This document shows, one piece after another, positions 9,082-19,618 of a stretch of DNA of 64,000 nt. The translations under genes and the position numbers were made by a program. Every line of letters begins with the position of its first letter. Positions within the stretch are counted from its first letter, which is position 1. The stretch comes from Fidelibacterota bacterium (lineage in GTDB: Bacteria; Fidelibacterota; SORT01). The notes beneath the pieces are model-generated. The model ran no database searches. It was not told the origin of the DNA and worked only from the letters and a program-made list of their open reading frames with translations. The stretch spans positions 62,001-126,000 of the forward strand of contig JACZYG010000001.1 of assembly GCA_022571215.1 (NCBI GenBank). Direction: 5' to 3'.

Positions 9082-9915
9082 TTAGGTAGTTTTTTTCAGA
9101 AGAGACTCTAAAAGGTCCAATGGTATTAGTTCCACTTCAGGCAATTTTTCCCCGAGAAAACGTTCCGCTGTTTCCTTGAACTTAAAAGGGAAATCAGAAA
9201 CATAATATTCATGCTCTATAGAACTGTCCCCCTTTGCGGCGCCTAATCCTTTATCATTCAATATCCGTTCAAGTTCCGCCGCCGATGCCTCCGCGGAATC
9301 AATCAAGGCTACCTCGTCGCCTGCAACTTCCCGTATCAGCTGTTTTAGTATAGGATAATGCGTGCACCCGAGAATCAATGTATCGATGTTTTTGTCTATG
9401 AGCGGAGAGAGGTATTCTCTTAAAATTTCTCTTGTGACCTCTTTCGATTCCCATCCTTCTTCCACCAATGGAACCAATAGCGGGCAGGCAACTGATATAA
9501 CCTCTAAAGATGAATTGACGGCAAGCAATTCGGTTTTGTAAGCTCCTGACGCTATCGTTCCGTAAGTACCTATCACTCCTATCTTACCATTTTTGGTAAC
9601 GTTTGCTGCAGCGCTTGCGCCCGGTTTTATTACTCCGATGACCGGGATGTCAAATTCTTTCTGCAACAATTCGAGAGCTTCCGCTGAAGCCGTATTACAG
9701 GCGATTATCATTGCTTTTATGTTTTTAGTCGAGAGAAATAACGCATCCTGTAAAGCAAACTCTCTCACCACCCGGGGGCTTTTAGAGCCATATGGAACTC
9801 GCGCGGTATCACCAAAGTAGACTAATTTTTCATCGGGTAAAAGATTGGTAACCTCCCTAACTACGGTAAGACCCCCTATTCCCGAATCGAATATTCCTAT
9901 TGATTTATCATTCAA
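9082..9915 (-). CDS. murI: Glutamate racemase
   Basis: Makes D-glutamate for peptidoglycan; 277 residues. Both catalytic cysteines are visible: C73 in ACNTASA and C182 in GCTHYPIL. The N-terminal IGIFDSGIGGLTV and the VYFGDTARVPYG motif are standard. The start is a TTG that overlaps the stop of the upstream amidase gene (TTGA), giving translational coupling. Its place between a cell-wall amidase and folC in an operon that also carries ftsB fits an envelope role. Confidence 0.97.
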   Translation of the reverse strand: MNDKSIGIFDSGIGGLTVVREVTNLLPDEKLVYFGDTARVPYGSKSPRVVREFALQDALFLSTKNIKAMIIACNTASAEALELLQKEFDIPVIGVIKPGASAAANVTKNGKIGVIGTYGTIASGAYKTELLAVNSSLEVISVACPLLVPLVEEGWESKEVTREILREYLSPLIDKNIDTLILGCTHYPILKQLIREVAGDEVALIDSAEASAAELERILNDKGLGAAKGDSSIEHEYYVSDFPFKFKETAERFLGEKLPEVELIPLDLLESLLKKTT

Positions 9916-11474
9916 TTTAATCTACCGTTTGCGGATAGGATCAGCTGTTCATATTTATGTTTGAATTTCCTTACACCTTCATAAACAGCTTCAGCAATTT
10001 TTTGTTTATATTTTGATGACTTAAAGTTTTCTTCTTCTTTCCGATTCGAAATAAAACCCGCCTCAATATAAGCATGAGGCATCGATGCTCCTACAAGAAC
10101 GAAAAAGCCTGCTTGTTTGACCCCGCGGCTTGGAGATGAGATTTTCTTTTTAAGCTCTTTTTCGAGCATTCCGGAAAGATCTTCCGATTCGCTCATGAAT
10201 GCCGCCTGCGTGAGAGAAGCGAGTATTAACATTTCCGTCGCATGTTGTTCAAATCTCTCAGCGCTTGTTTTATCGTCAAACCGCAACACGGAATTTTCTC
10301 TTTCCGCCACCTCTATTGCGCTTGCGGTTTTTCCCGGTCGAAGGATGTACACCTCAAACCCTTTTACATTTCTATTTTTTGGAAAACTGTTCAGGTGAAT
10401 ACTGATAAATAATTTGCCTTCATTTCGGTTGGCGATCTTCCCTCTCTCTTCAAGAGACACGTATATATCTTCATCACGTGTATAAACAACGTTAACCCGC
10501 AATTTTTTCTTAATCAACTTCCCGATCCTTTTGACTATATCAAGAGCAACATCTTTTTCTTTTAGACCCGTTACGCCGATGGAACCCGGATCCTTTCCGC
10601 CGTGTCCGGCATCAAGAACAATTGTGTCGATCAGCCATCTTTCACTGTTTTTTAACAGATCATCCTCAACTTGCTTTCTTGTTATCCGTTCAGGAGTTCT
10701 AAGTGAAATTACGATCTGATTCGGATCTGTTGTCTGATAGATTTCCGGTTTTTCTACCACACCCCTTAATTTGAAGGACAACTGCGTTGATTCCTCCATT
10801 TGGACAGGAATCACTTTTACGACAGCTCCTTTAGTTGGAGCAGACACTATCGAAATTGAATCCGAAATTCCGTTCACAATAGTCAGATATAACCAACCTA
10901 ATTCACGATTTATCCATGCTCGATAAGAATCAAGAGGAAATTCCCGGGTAGTGGATATTTTTATCAGTGTACCGTTCGATTTTTGTTGAATCGTGATTCC
11001 TGTAATATTCACCAACGCGGTCTTTATCTCAAGAGTTTTAAGCTCTTCATCGTAGGATAAAATTTCCGGCATTACGACATCCAAAATGGTCATGAATGCG
11101 CTGAATGGAATGAGAATATCGTCGTCGGAGGGCATCACCGGTATGGGTAGATGAAGGATATCATCAAGCCTGTTATCGGTACTTAAATTTTCCATGAGAA
11201 CATACGAACTATACGCAGAAAGCTTCACACGCCATTCTTTGAATTTTATGTCCAATTTCTTTTTAGGTTCGGAATAAAATGTTCCTGCCTCCAATAGTCT
11301 TGCTAATTCTGTTCCGCTGACGAATGATACGTTATCCGCTTCGAAGGTTTTCAGACTCTCAATTCTTCCGGCATCGTTGGAAAAAACCACTTTTATATCA
11401 GAGCCGTATAACACTCCGGCCACTGACAGGCTCGCAATGAAAAGATATGACAGCTGCTTAATTCGATAAATCAA
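9912..11474 (-). CDS. N-acetylmuramoyl-L-alanine amidase, AMIN plus Amidase_3
   Basis: Periplasmic cell-wall hydrolase, 520 residues, cutting the amide bond between muramic acid and the stem peptide. A signal peptide (about residues 1-24) is followed by a copper-amine-oxidase-like N-terminal region (about 30-155), an AMIN-like region (about 160-260) and a C-terminal Amidase_3 domain. The last has zinc ligands in VLDAGHGGKDPG (H291), a Glu near 306 and FISIHLNS, with the catalytic Glu in EAGFISN. The start is TTG with GGAG six bases upstream. It overlaps both neighbours slightly. The layout resembles AmiC-type division amidases, but the family also includes general wall hydrolases. Confidence 0.9.
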   Translation of the reverse strand: MIYRIKQLSYLFIASLSVAGVLYGSDIKVVFSNDAGRIESLKTFEADNVSFVSGTELARLLEAGTFYSEPKKKLDIKFKEWRVKLSAYSSYVLMENLSTDNRLDDILHLPIPVMPSDDDILIPFSAFMTILDVVMPEILSYDEELKTLEIKTALVNITGITIQQKSNGTLIKISTTREFPLDSYRAWINRELGWLYLTIVNGISDSISIVSAPTKGAVVKVIPVQMEESTQLSFKLRGVVEKPEIYQTTDPNQIVISLRTPERITRKQVEDDLLKNSERWLIDTIVLDAGHGGKDPGSIGVTGLKEKDVALDIVKRIGKLIKKKLRVNVVYTRDEDIYVSLEERGKIANRNEGKLFISIHLNSFPKNRNVKGFEVYILRPGKTASAIEVAERENSVLRFDDKTSAERFEQHATEMLILASLTQAAFMSESEDLSGMLEKELKKKISSPSRGVKQAGFFVLVGASMPHAYIEAGFISNRKEEENFKSSKYKQKIAEAVYEGVRKFKHKYEQLILSANGRLN

Positions 11475-13359
11475 ATTGTACTCCTATTTTATTTTCCACC
11501 GAATCTTCTATGCCGTTATCTCTTGATAAATGTTCTAATTTTATTGAAAGAGAAAAGTAAGAGGAAAATTCCTTCCTTGCAAGAACCATAAATCTATTCC
11601 CGTCATTAAAAACAGCGCTGTTCCTTAAAATACCGGGCAAATCCTGTTCATACAGATATATTCTTGAGGAGTAAGAGTCAGTTTTGAAACGTGTCGCTGC
11701 AAGGTACAACCGTAAACTTTTTGTCGCTTCGATTTTTGCGTTGACGGACAATAACAATCCGTTCTCATCGGCAATCAGGTCTTTTTTGCTGACTCGTTCA
11801 AAACGCCAGCCTAATATTATTGATCTTGATAAAGCGTGTTTACCCTGAATCCTCAAATTCCTTCTTCTCTGAGTAATCAGCAGCTCTCTTTCTATAGCGT
11901 ATTCATCCTTTATTTTTTTATTTATATTCCGGGTTGCTCCCCAAATTCTTATCCTTACCGAATGTATCTTGGAAAAACGACGTTTGATTTCTAATCGAAA
12001 ATCTTCACTCCTGCCCGGTGTTATGGAGTTTGACGTGACCCATTTCTTCCTGTATAAATCCTTAAATCCTGAAATGGAGGTGCTTCTGTTGATATTCCAT
12101 TTCATTCCGGTATAAACTCCCCTTTCATTATCACTCGCTCCGAACGGAATCCCCCTGACAGAAGAATAACCGTCATCATAATCACGATAAAGTATTCCTA
12201 AATTGATCTGTTCATACCCTATTCTAAGTCCGTGAATTTGGGCTTTTTTTCCACCGTCAGTTTCGGCGATTTCGCCGTATAAATTCATCTCATTAATCGA
12301 ATAATCGTAATCCACGCTGAACGTTTTATATTCTCTTCCCTCGAAATCGTTTAACTTTTCGGAAGAATCAAAGGGATTGACGTTCGCGTTATAACTGACT
12401 GTTGCGAATCTTGAACCTATTTTTATGTCCGAGGAGCTCCATTCCGTGTTTATTCCTATTATTTTTTCCTGCACCACATCTTTTCCCGAGAGCTCTCCCT
12501 CCGTTCGGTGCAGACCGCTATTACGAAAATTCAGGACCTCCCCTGAATCAGAAAGAGAGGCATCAAGCTTATTCAACGAAACAAATGCTATAAAGTCAAT
12601 ATTCCCATGACTCCAGGACCCTGCGGCTCCTCTCATATAATCGGTTTCTAACGCTGACCTGTACGGTCTTATTCCGCGCGCGTTTCGTTTTATCGAAAAT
12701 ATAGGGTCCCCTATCCTGCCGAAGAAACCGTTTTGCCATAAAACCAATCCTTGTCCGGCTTCTATCGAATAGTCCCCTATGATTTTGTCATATCTTCCGT
12801 TTTTTGATTTACTCGCCAGATAAAAAGAGAGATGATCATCGAATTTTTTCTCTCCGACATCGCGTTCAGTCAAAACTCCAATTTGCAGCCCATCGGAAAA
12901 ATCGAGATTTCCCCGGGTATATATCTTATACGGATTATCCGGATAATCTTCCACGGATGTTTTACGTATAATCCTGCTTCTGAATTTGAATTTGTCAACA
13001 GATTGTCGCTTAATATTTACACCTGCGATTGACAGTAGAATATTTTCTTGCTCTTCGTCAAGATTCAGCTCCCTGACATCATTAACGCTCCTGAATTTTT
13101 TTCCTTTCTCTCGCCTTTTTTGGATAGCCTGTATTGTATTCGAATTAATGAGTTGATTCATATAGAGTTCTTCGACAGCCGATTCATTCAGATCAAATTT
13201 ATAAGTAAGATATTCTTCGATCATGTCGTATAGATCGGATGAACCCTCTATTTCTTCCGAGGTATTCAGATAGTTTTCAAGGTTTATGGATTGACCCTGA
13301 CTGATCGTCGCGCTCAAAAGAAAGCTGAACAGCAATTTAGCATGAATAAGTTTTCTCAA
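11458..13359 (-). CDS. Helix-hairpin-helix domain plus outer-membrane beta-barrel protein
   Basis: Secreted protein of 633 residues. A signal peptide (ending ISQG) leads into a ComEA-like helix-hairpin-helix region at about residues 50-115 (FDLNESAVEEL..., FRSVNDVREL). From about residue 130 to the end the sequence is alternating polar/hydrophobic beta-strand typical of an outer-membrane barrel, ending in GVQFDLSN. Proteins of this build occur in FCB-group genomes. The HhH fold usually binds DNA, so a role in DNA uptake or simply a protein-interaction plug are both possible. TTG start overlapping the upstream stop (TTGA). It is clustered with a PorV-like protein. Confidence 0.75.
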   Translation of the reverse strand: MRKLIHAKLLFSFLLSATISQGQSINLENYLNTSEEIEGSSDLYDMIEEYLTYKFDLNESAVEELYMNQLINSNTIQAIQKRREKGKKFRSVNDVRELNLDEEQENILLSIAGVNIKRQSVDKFKFRSRIIRKTSVEDYPDNPYKIYTRGNLDFSDGLQIGVLTERDVGEKKFDDHLSFYLASKSKNGRYDKIIGDYSIEAGQGLVLWQNGFFGRIGDPIFSIKRNARGIRPYRSALETDYMRGAAGSWSHGNIDFIAFVSLNKLDASLSDSGEVLNFRNSGLHRTEGELSGKDVVQEKIIGINTEWSSSDIKIGSRFATVSYNANVNPFDSSEKLNDFEGREYKTFSVDYDYSINEMNLYGEIAETDGGKKAQIHGLRIGYEQINLGILYRDYDDGYSSVRGIPFGASDNERGVYTGMKWNINRSTSISGFKDLYRKKWVTSNSITPGRSEDFRLEIKRRFSKIHSVRIRIWGATRNINKKIKDEYAIERELLITQRRRNLRIQGKHALSRSIILGWRFERVSKKDLIADENGLLLSVNAKIEATKSLRLYLAATRFKTDSYSSRIYLYEQDLPGILRNSAVFNDGNRFMVLARKEFSSYFSLSIKLEHLSRDNGIEDSVENKIGVQFDLSN

Positions 13360-14195
13360 AAAATATATCCGAAGGAGAAAAATTGGGAAGCTTCAAGATA
13401 TGGATGAGTATTAAAAGAATAGTTCAGATCAATCTTGTTCAACCTAAAACCAAATCCCATAGAAAAACTTGAAGGATTGGTTGTTATGCCGAATCTCAGA
13501 TATTGGTCGCTAAAGAATTCAATTTCTGTACCAATTCTGGTGACGGCGGTCTCATTCTCTTCCTTATGATATTCGGTTATCAACAGAACTTTATCATCCA
13601 CGGCAAATGAAGCCCCGATTCTCACACTCCTCGCGAGCGCTCTTACAGACTTTGAAAGTTTGGGCGCATTGACGTTTTTTGCCGACACTCCAAAATTCAT
13701 TTTAGAATTTATTTTCAGCGAAAATCCCATATCCAATCCGATAGTTGACGCCGAACCATAACCACGTATCTCTGTTGATAGATAACGTAATGCCAATCCG
13801 ACAGCAGCATCGTTAAATATCCTTTTACCAATTCCAATCGAAACTATATCTTCATGATATAGAGAAAATCCGAATCTGGATAATCCTATTTCTATGTTCC
13901 CCCAACCAAAGTCAAGCGGAACGGACAGCCCTGAATTGGCTAATTCTTTCAGACCGAACGAACGTCCGTATAGTATGCTTGCCCTCCGATCTGTGTTGAA
14001 TGCCAGTGAACTTGGATTTCCGAAAATAGCGGATTGACTGCTCAACAGCGCGGCGTATGCTCCTCCGAGAGCCGCAGCTCTTGTGGAGAACAACCTTTCC
14101 TCAAATGCCGATTTTACCACTTCGCATGAAGTGAAGAACAGGAACAGCGGTAGAAGAATAAATCGTATTAGAAATTGCGTTACAAATCGGATCAT
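13356..14195 (-). CDS. PorV/UPF0164-like outer-membrane protein
   Basis: Outer-membrane protein of 279 residues. A signal peptide or lipoprotein signal (LFLFFTSC) is followed by RAAALGGAYAAL and AIFGNPSSLAF, the usual opening of PorV/PQ and UPF0164 family barrels. Repeated beta-strand sequence then ends in FFSFGYIF. PorV proteins shuttle or anchor type IX secretion substrates in Bacteroidota, while other relatives are of unknown role. No type IX core genes are in this window, so that link is open. ATG start; the next gene begins on its stop codon, so translation is coupled. Confidence 0.75.
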   Translation of the reverse strand: MIRFVTQFLIRFILLPLFLFFTSCEVVKSAFEERLFSTRAAALGGAYAALLSSQSAIFGNPSSLAFNTDRRASILYGRSFGLKELANSGLSVPLDFGWGNIEIGLSRFGFSLYHEDIVSIGIGKRIFNDAAVGLALRYLSTEIRGYGSASTIGLDMGFSLKINSKMNFGVSAKNVNAPKLSKSVRALARSVRIGASFAVDDKVLLITEYHKEENETAVTRIGTEIEFFSDQYLRFGITTNPSSFSMGFGFRLNKIDLNYSFNTHPYLEASQFFSFGYIF

Positions 14196-14207
14196 CGGCT
14201 CATAAAC

Positions 14208-16070
14208 TCAAAAAAGCAACGAGCCGACAAGCTGAACTGATTTAGTGTAATAGATTTTTCCTGTCCTGTTTTCAACTCTCTGTATTTTTCCTTTTAGAAT
14301 AAATGTCTGGTCACGGGATGATCTGTAAATTGCGTGAAAAACGGGACCTATACCCACAAGCTTCTCCACTGTGTTTCCACTGCCTGAAGTCCCCAAAAAT
14401 CGTTTATCGGTACGCGAGGAACGTGATAAACCGACTGAAACAGATAATTTACGCCGAACACGATATTGGATTCGTCCTTCAGCATTGGTTATCACCCTGC
14501 CCGCGGTCCTTTGCTCTATAAATTTATCCCAATTTAACTTCCCGTCTTCTTCTAATTCTATCACCGACGAAAGTAGAATTGAAACAGTTCGGTTCATTTC
14601 TATAATCGTAGATTGCGAATATCTGAAATTTCTCAGCACCAGTGATCGGATAGGTGTTATTCTATCATCAAAATCATAATCATAATAATTTGCAAGAACA
14701 CCGAAAGACTGAACAGTTTTTATGCTCGGCGTTAATCTTGATTTTATCTCCGATGAGAGGGAAAATACTCTATTCCAGTGATTATCCGCGCTCCGTTCTC
14801 CGAACAGGTACACGATATGATTTAAATTTGCTGATATACGAATGCCCAAACTGAAATCACTCTCAAACCTGTGCTCATATCTTGATTCTATTAAGAGTCT
14901 TAATTCATCTCTGTCATCAAAGTTGTTGCTATCAGGAGTATCGTACCTCAATCTATTTGATACAACTCGGAATGAAATCGAATCTTTATTTGTCATCCGG
15001 TAATTGATGAATGATGACAGTCGCAGTGTGCCGGCTTCATTATTAGGTGAAAGAAGCGGCAGATTCAGTCCTGAACGATTTGAGGAGACCAAGTATTTTT
15101 GCAATGAGTTCTTAAAGCCGACGCTGAACCTTCCATTTATATTCTTCTTAGTAAACGAAATATCAAGCCGGTTATCCGATAATTCGTCTTTTCTTTTCCT
15201 GTTAAATTTTTCTAAATCACCTTGCGGGGACTCTATTCTTGTTTCTTTGAATATAAAATTCGTGGACCATCTTAAATTGAAGTTTTCCGACAGCTTGTAT
15301 CTTAAATTGTTGCCGAATCTCTTAAATTCTTCAATTCTCGATTCAATCTCACCGGACTCGCTGATGTAATAATCATATCGTCTCTTTTTAAAATCGGTGT
15401 AAAAGGAATCGCTCGTGGATTCATAGAATTCCCTTGAAAATTTGACTTTTGTCCTTCTTGATTCGTTTTTCCTTACGTCAAAATCTTCTTTATATAAATT
15501 AACGCTGATAAAGCTGTTCCAGCTATCCTTCTTCTGTCTGCGGCTTACGAGAGATGAATTGAACCGATATCCGGCATCATTTTGCTCCCTTCGTGAATCC
15601 CAAATGGGTCCCGCCACTAATCCAACTTTGGTGAAAGGCAACGATTTATCTTTTATCCCGATCAAAACATAGTTTGCTGTGACATCATTAAACAAACCTG
15701 AATGCCTATCTTTAAAGATATTTGAATAGGCTTCAGTTGATATGCTCAAAGAGTTTGTAACCGGGAGTTCAAAATTCAGCTGCATCTTTTGATCGTCTTT
15801 CCAACGCGCATCCGAATTTATTAATTCTAACCGTGTCGTCTCGAAATTTTCCCTGTATGAGAACAAGCCCCCCGCAAAATTCCCTTGATGAATAATTCCG
15901 ACTCTCCATACGCTGGTATTATTTGTAAGTGAATAAGATATCGTGTTAGAATCCGGGAGATTTACAAAATTCCCCGCTGAAGACAAGGATTGCGCGCTCG
16001 GACTCAAAGGAAGTCTGAGCAAGATGATGTACAAAATTAAAACTGTTTTGTAATAATTCTTAAAAGAAAT
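14208..16070 (-). CDS. Large outer-membrane beta-barrel protein with putative ATT start
   Basis: About 620 residues of beta-strand-rich sequence after a signal peptide, with no family I can name; the C-terminus (VQLVGSLLF) is typical of a barrel. Start choice is unusual. The first conventional start is a TTG at 16034, without a ribosome-binding site and giving a signal peptide that lacks a basic N-region. An ATT at 16070 has AAGGAG seven bases upstream (16078-16083) and adds SFKNYYKTVLILY, which completes a normal signal peptide. An in-frame TAG lies just before it. The ribosome-binding site overlaps the ftsB stop, so the genes are coupled. Function unknown; its neighbours suggest the envelope. 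Confidence 0.7.
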   Translation of the reverse strand: MSFKNYYKTVLILYIILLRLPLSPSAQSLSSAGNFVNLPDSNTISYSLTNNTSVWRVGIIHQGNFAGGLFSYRENFETTRLELINSDARWKDDQKMQLNFELPVTNSLSISTEAYSNIFKDRHSGLFNDVTANYVLIGIKDKSLPFTKVGLVAGPIWDSRREQNDAGYRFNSSLVSRRQKKDSWNSFISVNLYKEDFDVRKNESRRTKVKFSREFYESTSDSFYTDFKKRRYDYYISESGEIESRIEEFKRFGNNLRYKLSENFNLRWSTNFIFKETRIESPQGDLEKFNRKRKDELSDNRLDISFTKKNINGRFSVGFKNSLQKYLVSSNRSGLNLPLLSPNNEAGTLRLSSFINYRMTNKDSISFRVVSNRLRYDTPDSNNFDDRDELRLLIESRYEHRFESDFSLGIRISANLNHIVYLFGERSADNHWNRVFSLSSEIKSRLTPSIKTVQSFGVLANYYDYDFDDRITPIRSLVLRNFRYSQSTIIEMNRTVSILLSSVIELEEDGKLNWDKFIEQRTAGRVITNAEGRIQYRVRRKLSVSVGLSRSSRTDKRFLGTSGSGNTVEKLVGIGPVFHAIYRSSRDQTFILKGKIQRVENRTGKIYYTKSVQLVGSLLF

Positions 16071-16074
16071 CTAT

Positions 16075-16428
16075 TTACTCCTTATCTTCTGCTTCCTCCT
16101 TGGGGATAACCTTATAGACCTTCTCTCCCTTCTTAGCCATTCCATATTTCTCTCGAGCTAATTTTTCTAAATACTCGGGAGCGAACTTTAGTTTCTCTAT
16201 CTCCGTTCTTAGAGCGCTCTCTACTGCATGAAGTGAATCAAGTTCGGATTCAATTCGCTCTCTCTCCATGCTGTATTTATACCATGAAATCAATCCTCTT
16301 TCATTGAACAGAAACGCCGCGATCACCCCGCCTGCTATCAGAAGAAGAAACAGTTTCTTAAAGAGCGCGAACAGAGATTCGAGATTAAATTCTCGCTTAT
16401 TATCGGAACTGCTATTTATCACGTTCAA
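16075..16428 (-). CDS. ftsB: FtsB/DivIC-like septum formation initiator
   Basis: Small bitopic division protein, 117 residues: a short cytoplasmic N-terminus, one membrane helix (about 25-45, LFLLLIAGGVIAAFLF), then a periplasmic coiled coil (about 50-90) and the LAREKYGMAKKGEKVYKV segment typical of FtsB/DivIC. It should join FtsL and FtsQ at the divisome. It follows eno by 14 bases, and the eno-ftsB order is conserved in many bacteria. The TTG start lacks a clear ribosome-binding site and an in-frame TAA precedes it, so this is the only reasonable start. Confidence 0.9.
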   Translation of the reverse strand: MNVINSSSDNKREFNLESLFALFKKLFLLLIAGGVIAAFLFNERGLISWYKYSMERERIESELDSLHAVESALRTEIEKLKFAPEYLEKLAREKYGMAKKGEKVYKVIPKEEAEDKE

Positions 16429-16442
16429 TTATAATTGACCAA

Positions 16443-17726
<1,284 letters not shown>

Positions 17727-17764
17727 TTATTCATTCCTTAGACTAAATTAAAATTACGGATACT

Positions 17765-17793
17765 AATATAAAACCGAACGTTTCAAGAGTCAA
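17765..17793 (-). promoter_or_regulatory. Sigma70-type promoter for the eno operon
   Basis: On the minus strand, TTGACT (17793-17788) and TATATT (17770-17765) are separated by exactly 17 bases, close to the -35/-10 consensus. The expected transcript start near 17758 leaves a leader of about 30 bases before the eno GTG. Confidence 0.65.
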
Positions 17794-17886
17794 TCCTCCG
17801 AAAACATTGTTTGATTGACGTAATCTCTGTTATTATATGGCAAGCGCTGATTCGCGCCTTCGGTAATAATTTGATTTTCTGCCAGC

Positions 17887-17915
17887 TTGACATTCATAAA
17901 CCTTGAAGCTAATTT
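17887..17915 (+). promoter_or_regulatory. Possible sigma70-type promoter for the His-repeat lipoprotein gene
   Basis: TTGACA (17887-17892) and TAATTT (17910-17915) are separated by 17 bases on the plus strand, about 40 bases before the ATG at 17957. The -35 is perfect and the -10 is weak. Confidence 0.45.
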
Positions 17916-17956
17916 ATTAGGGATTATTCAGTCGGACAACCTGAAAGGATTATATT

Positions 17957-18325
17957 ATGGAAAGACGCTCATTTATGGTTAAAGCTGGCGCGCTATTCTC
18001 CTTACCGCTCATAATTACAGAAATAGGTTGTGACAGTTATGGAGATAACGATACGATGTCGCCCAGCAGTAATGATGGAAATTCGTTTTCGGTCACATCA
18101 ACCAGCGATTCGGGACATAGTCATACTATAACCCTATCCTCAAATAACGTGGATAACCCGCCAAGCAGCGATGTTACGCTTAAAACGACAAACAATTCGG
18201 GTCACACACACGCTATCACCCTCATGCAAAGCGATTACGAGAGTCTTGCCACGGGAAAAACGATCATTAAAACGTCAACAAACGATTCGGGGCACACTCA
18301 TACATTCAGTATAAAAGTTCCATAA
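17957..18325 (+). CDS. Small lipoprotein with three Gly-His-x-His repeats
   Basis: 122-residue exported protein of unknown function. The N-terminus (RRSFMVKAGALFSLPL) looks like a twin-arginine or Sec signal ending in a lipobox-like EIGC, so the mature protein probably starts at a lipidated Cys near residue 25. The mature part is Ser/Thr/Asn-rich and holds three related units, SDSGHSHTITL, NNSGHTHAITL and NDSGHTHTFSI, each with an HxH pair. These may bind a metal or act as beta-strand repeats. AAAGGA lies upstream of the ATG and a candidate promoter precedes it. It is monocistronic, followed by a possible terminator. No family recognised. Confidence 0.75.
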   Translation: MERRSFMVKAGALFSLPLIITEIGCDSYGDNDTMSPSSNDGNSFSVTSTSDSGHSHTITLSSNNVDNPPSSDVTLKTTNNSGHTHAITLMQSDYESLATGKTIIKTSTNDSGHTHTFSIKVP

Positions 18326-18348
18326 TATATTTTCTGAGATTAATGAAA

Positions 18349-18370
18349 AGGGATAGAGCTCTCTAACCCT
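18349..18370 (+). terminator. Probable terminator hairpin after the His-repeat lipoprotein
   Basis: GGG-A-TAGAG, CT loop, CTCTA-A-CCC forms a stem with one A-A mismatch about 25 bases past the stop, followed by TCTTATTGCTTTTC, a T-rich but broken tract. Confidence 0.45.
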
Positions 18371-18553
18371 CTTATTGCTTTTCTGAATAATCAATGATTA
18401 ACCGTCATCCGTCTCATTTTGCTACCCGTCAAAAATAATAAATTAACGCCCCGCGAACCTTGACTCAGACTGATGATAATGTTACTTGACCTACCTTTTT
18501 AAATAATATTTCCTTAATATTCCGACAGTCGATGGTCAATACATAGGATTAAC

Positions 18554-19207
18554 ATGAAATTTGAAAAATTGAAGTTTGCGACTCTGAATTCCGATGAAAT
18601 GTTGAAGCGTTCCTCGCATTATTGGGAGAAGCTGAAATCTCGCAGAAGCGTCAGGGAGTTTTCAAGCGAATCCATCCCCTTGAAGGTTATCAAGAATATC
18701 GTCAGCTCTGCTTCTTCGGCGCCTTCCGGGGCTAACAAACAACCATGGAAATTTTGTATTGTCAAAGATCCGAAATTAAAGAAAAAAATCAGGGTAGCCG
18801 CGGAATTTGAGGAAAAAGAAAATTACGCGCATCGGTTTCCTGAAGAATGGCTGATTGATCTGAATCAATTCGGAACCGATTGGCATAAGGATTTTCTTGA
18901 AGAAGCTCCATATTTAATAGTCCTGTTCAAGCAGGTTTATGACCTCAAAGGTAGTAAGCAAACTAAAAATTATTATGTAAACGAATCCGTTGGAATTGCT
19001 GCGGGGTTCTTACTTACAGCCATTCACAACGCGGGACTTATCGCTCTGACGCATACTCCAAGTCCTATGGGATTCTTGGAGAAGATACTTAAGAGACCCA
19101 AGAATGAAAGGGCGTTCCTGCTTATCCCTGTCGGATATCCGAAAGCCGGAACCGAAGTGCCGGTTTTAACAAAGAAAACGTTTAACGAATTTGCGAAAAT
19201 ATACTAA
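18554..19207 (+). CDS. Nitroreductase-family flavoprotein
   Basis: FMN-dependent oxidoreductase of 217 residues in the nitroreductase superfamily. The N-terminal RRSVREFSSESIP motif and SAPSGANKQPWKF (flavin contacts) are clear. NESVGIAAGFLLTAIHNAGL and the C-terminal PVGYPK complete the fold. The spacing, with the long segment around residues 70-125, resembles the BluB/iodotyrosine-deiodinase-like branch more than classical NfsB, but the substrate cannot be told. It is followed 22 bases later by a Dabb-family gene on the same strand, so the two are probably one transcript. Confidence 0.88.
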   Translation: MKFEKLKFATLNSDEMLKRSSHYWEKLKSRRSVREFSSESIPLKVIKNIVSSASSAPSGANKQPWKFCIVKDPKLKKKIRVAAEFEEKENYAHRFPEEWLIDLNQFGTDWHKDFLEEAPYLIVLFKQVYDLKGSKQTKNYYVNESVGIAAGFLLTAIHNAGLIALTHTPSPMGFLEKILKRPKNERAFLLIPVGYPKAGTEVPVLTKKTFNEFAKIY

Positions 19208-19229
19208 TTAATTCTTTTGGAGGAATCAG

Positions 19230-19538
19230 ATGTTCAAACACGTGGTAATGTGGAAAGTTAATGAAAATACATCCAGCAATACAATATTGGAAGCCGCCGA
19301 AACGGTTAAATCCTCGTTGGAACGGCTACCCTCCCTTATCCCGCAAATTAAAAGTTACGAGATAGGTCTGAATTTGCAAGATAGTGACCGCAGTTATGAC
19401 GTAATCCTTATATCCGAATTCAGCGATCAAAAAGACTTTGATATCTATCGCTCACATCCCGAACATATTAAGGTTGTCGAGACAATTCGCGAACTAACCA
19501 TGAAAGCGCGATTTGTAGACTTTATATCCGACCATTGA
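19230..19538 (+). CDS. Dabb (stress-responsive alpha-beta barrel) family protein
   Basis: 102-residue cytoplasmic protein with the Dabb-family opening MFKHVVMWKV and typical ISEFSDQKDFDIYRSHPEH and FVDFISDH ending. Family members are dimeric ferredoxin-like barrels, some catalytic, most of unknown role. A GGAGG ribosome-binding site precedes the ATG. It follows the nitroreductase gene closely, suggesting shared expression. Full length. Confidence 0.9.
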   Translation: MFKHVVMWKVNENTSSNTILEAAETVKSSLERLPSLIPQIKSYEIGLNLQDSDRSYDVILISEFSDQKDFDIYRSHPEHIKVVETIRELTMKARFVDFISDH

Positions 19539-19618
19539 ATTATTCTTGATATAATATTATCAAACCTTTAAATTCGTTTCTCGTTCAATTATAGAAAACG
19601 ATAACCAAAAAAAAATTA

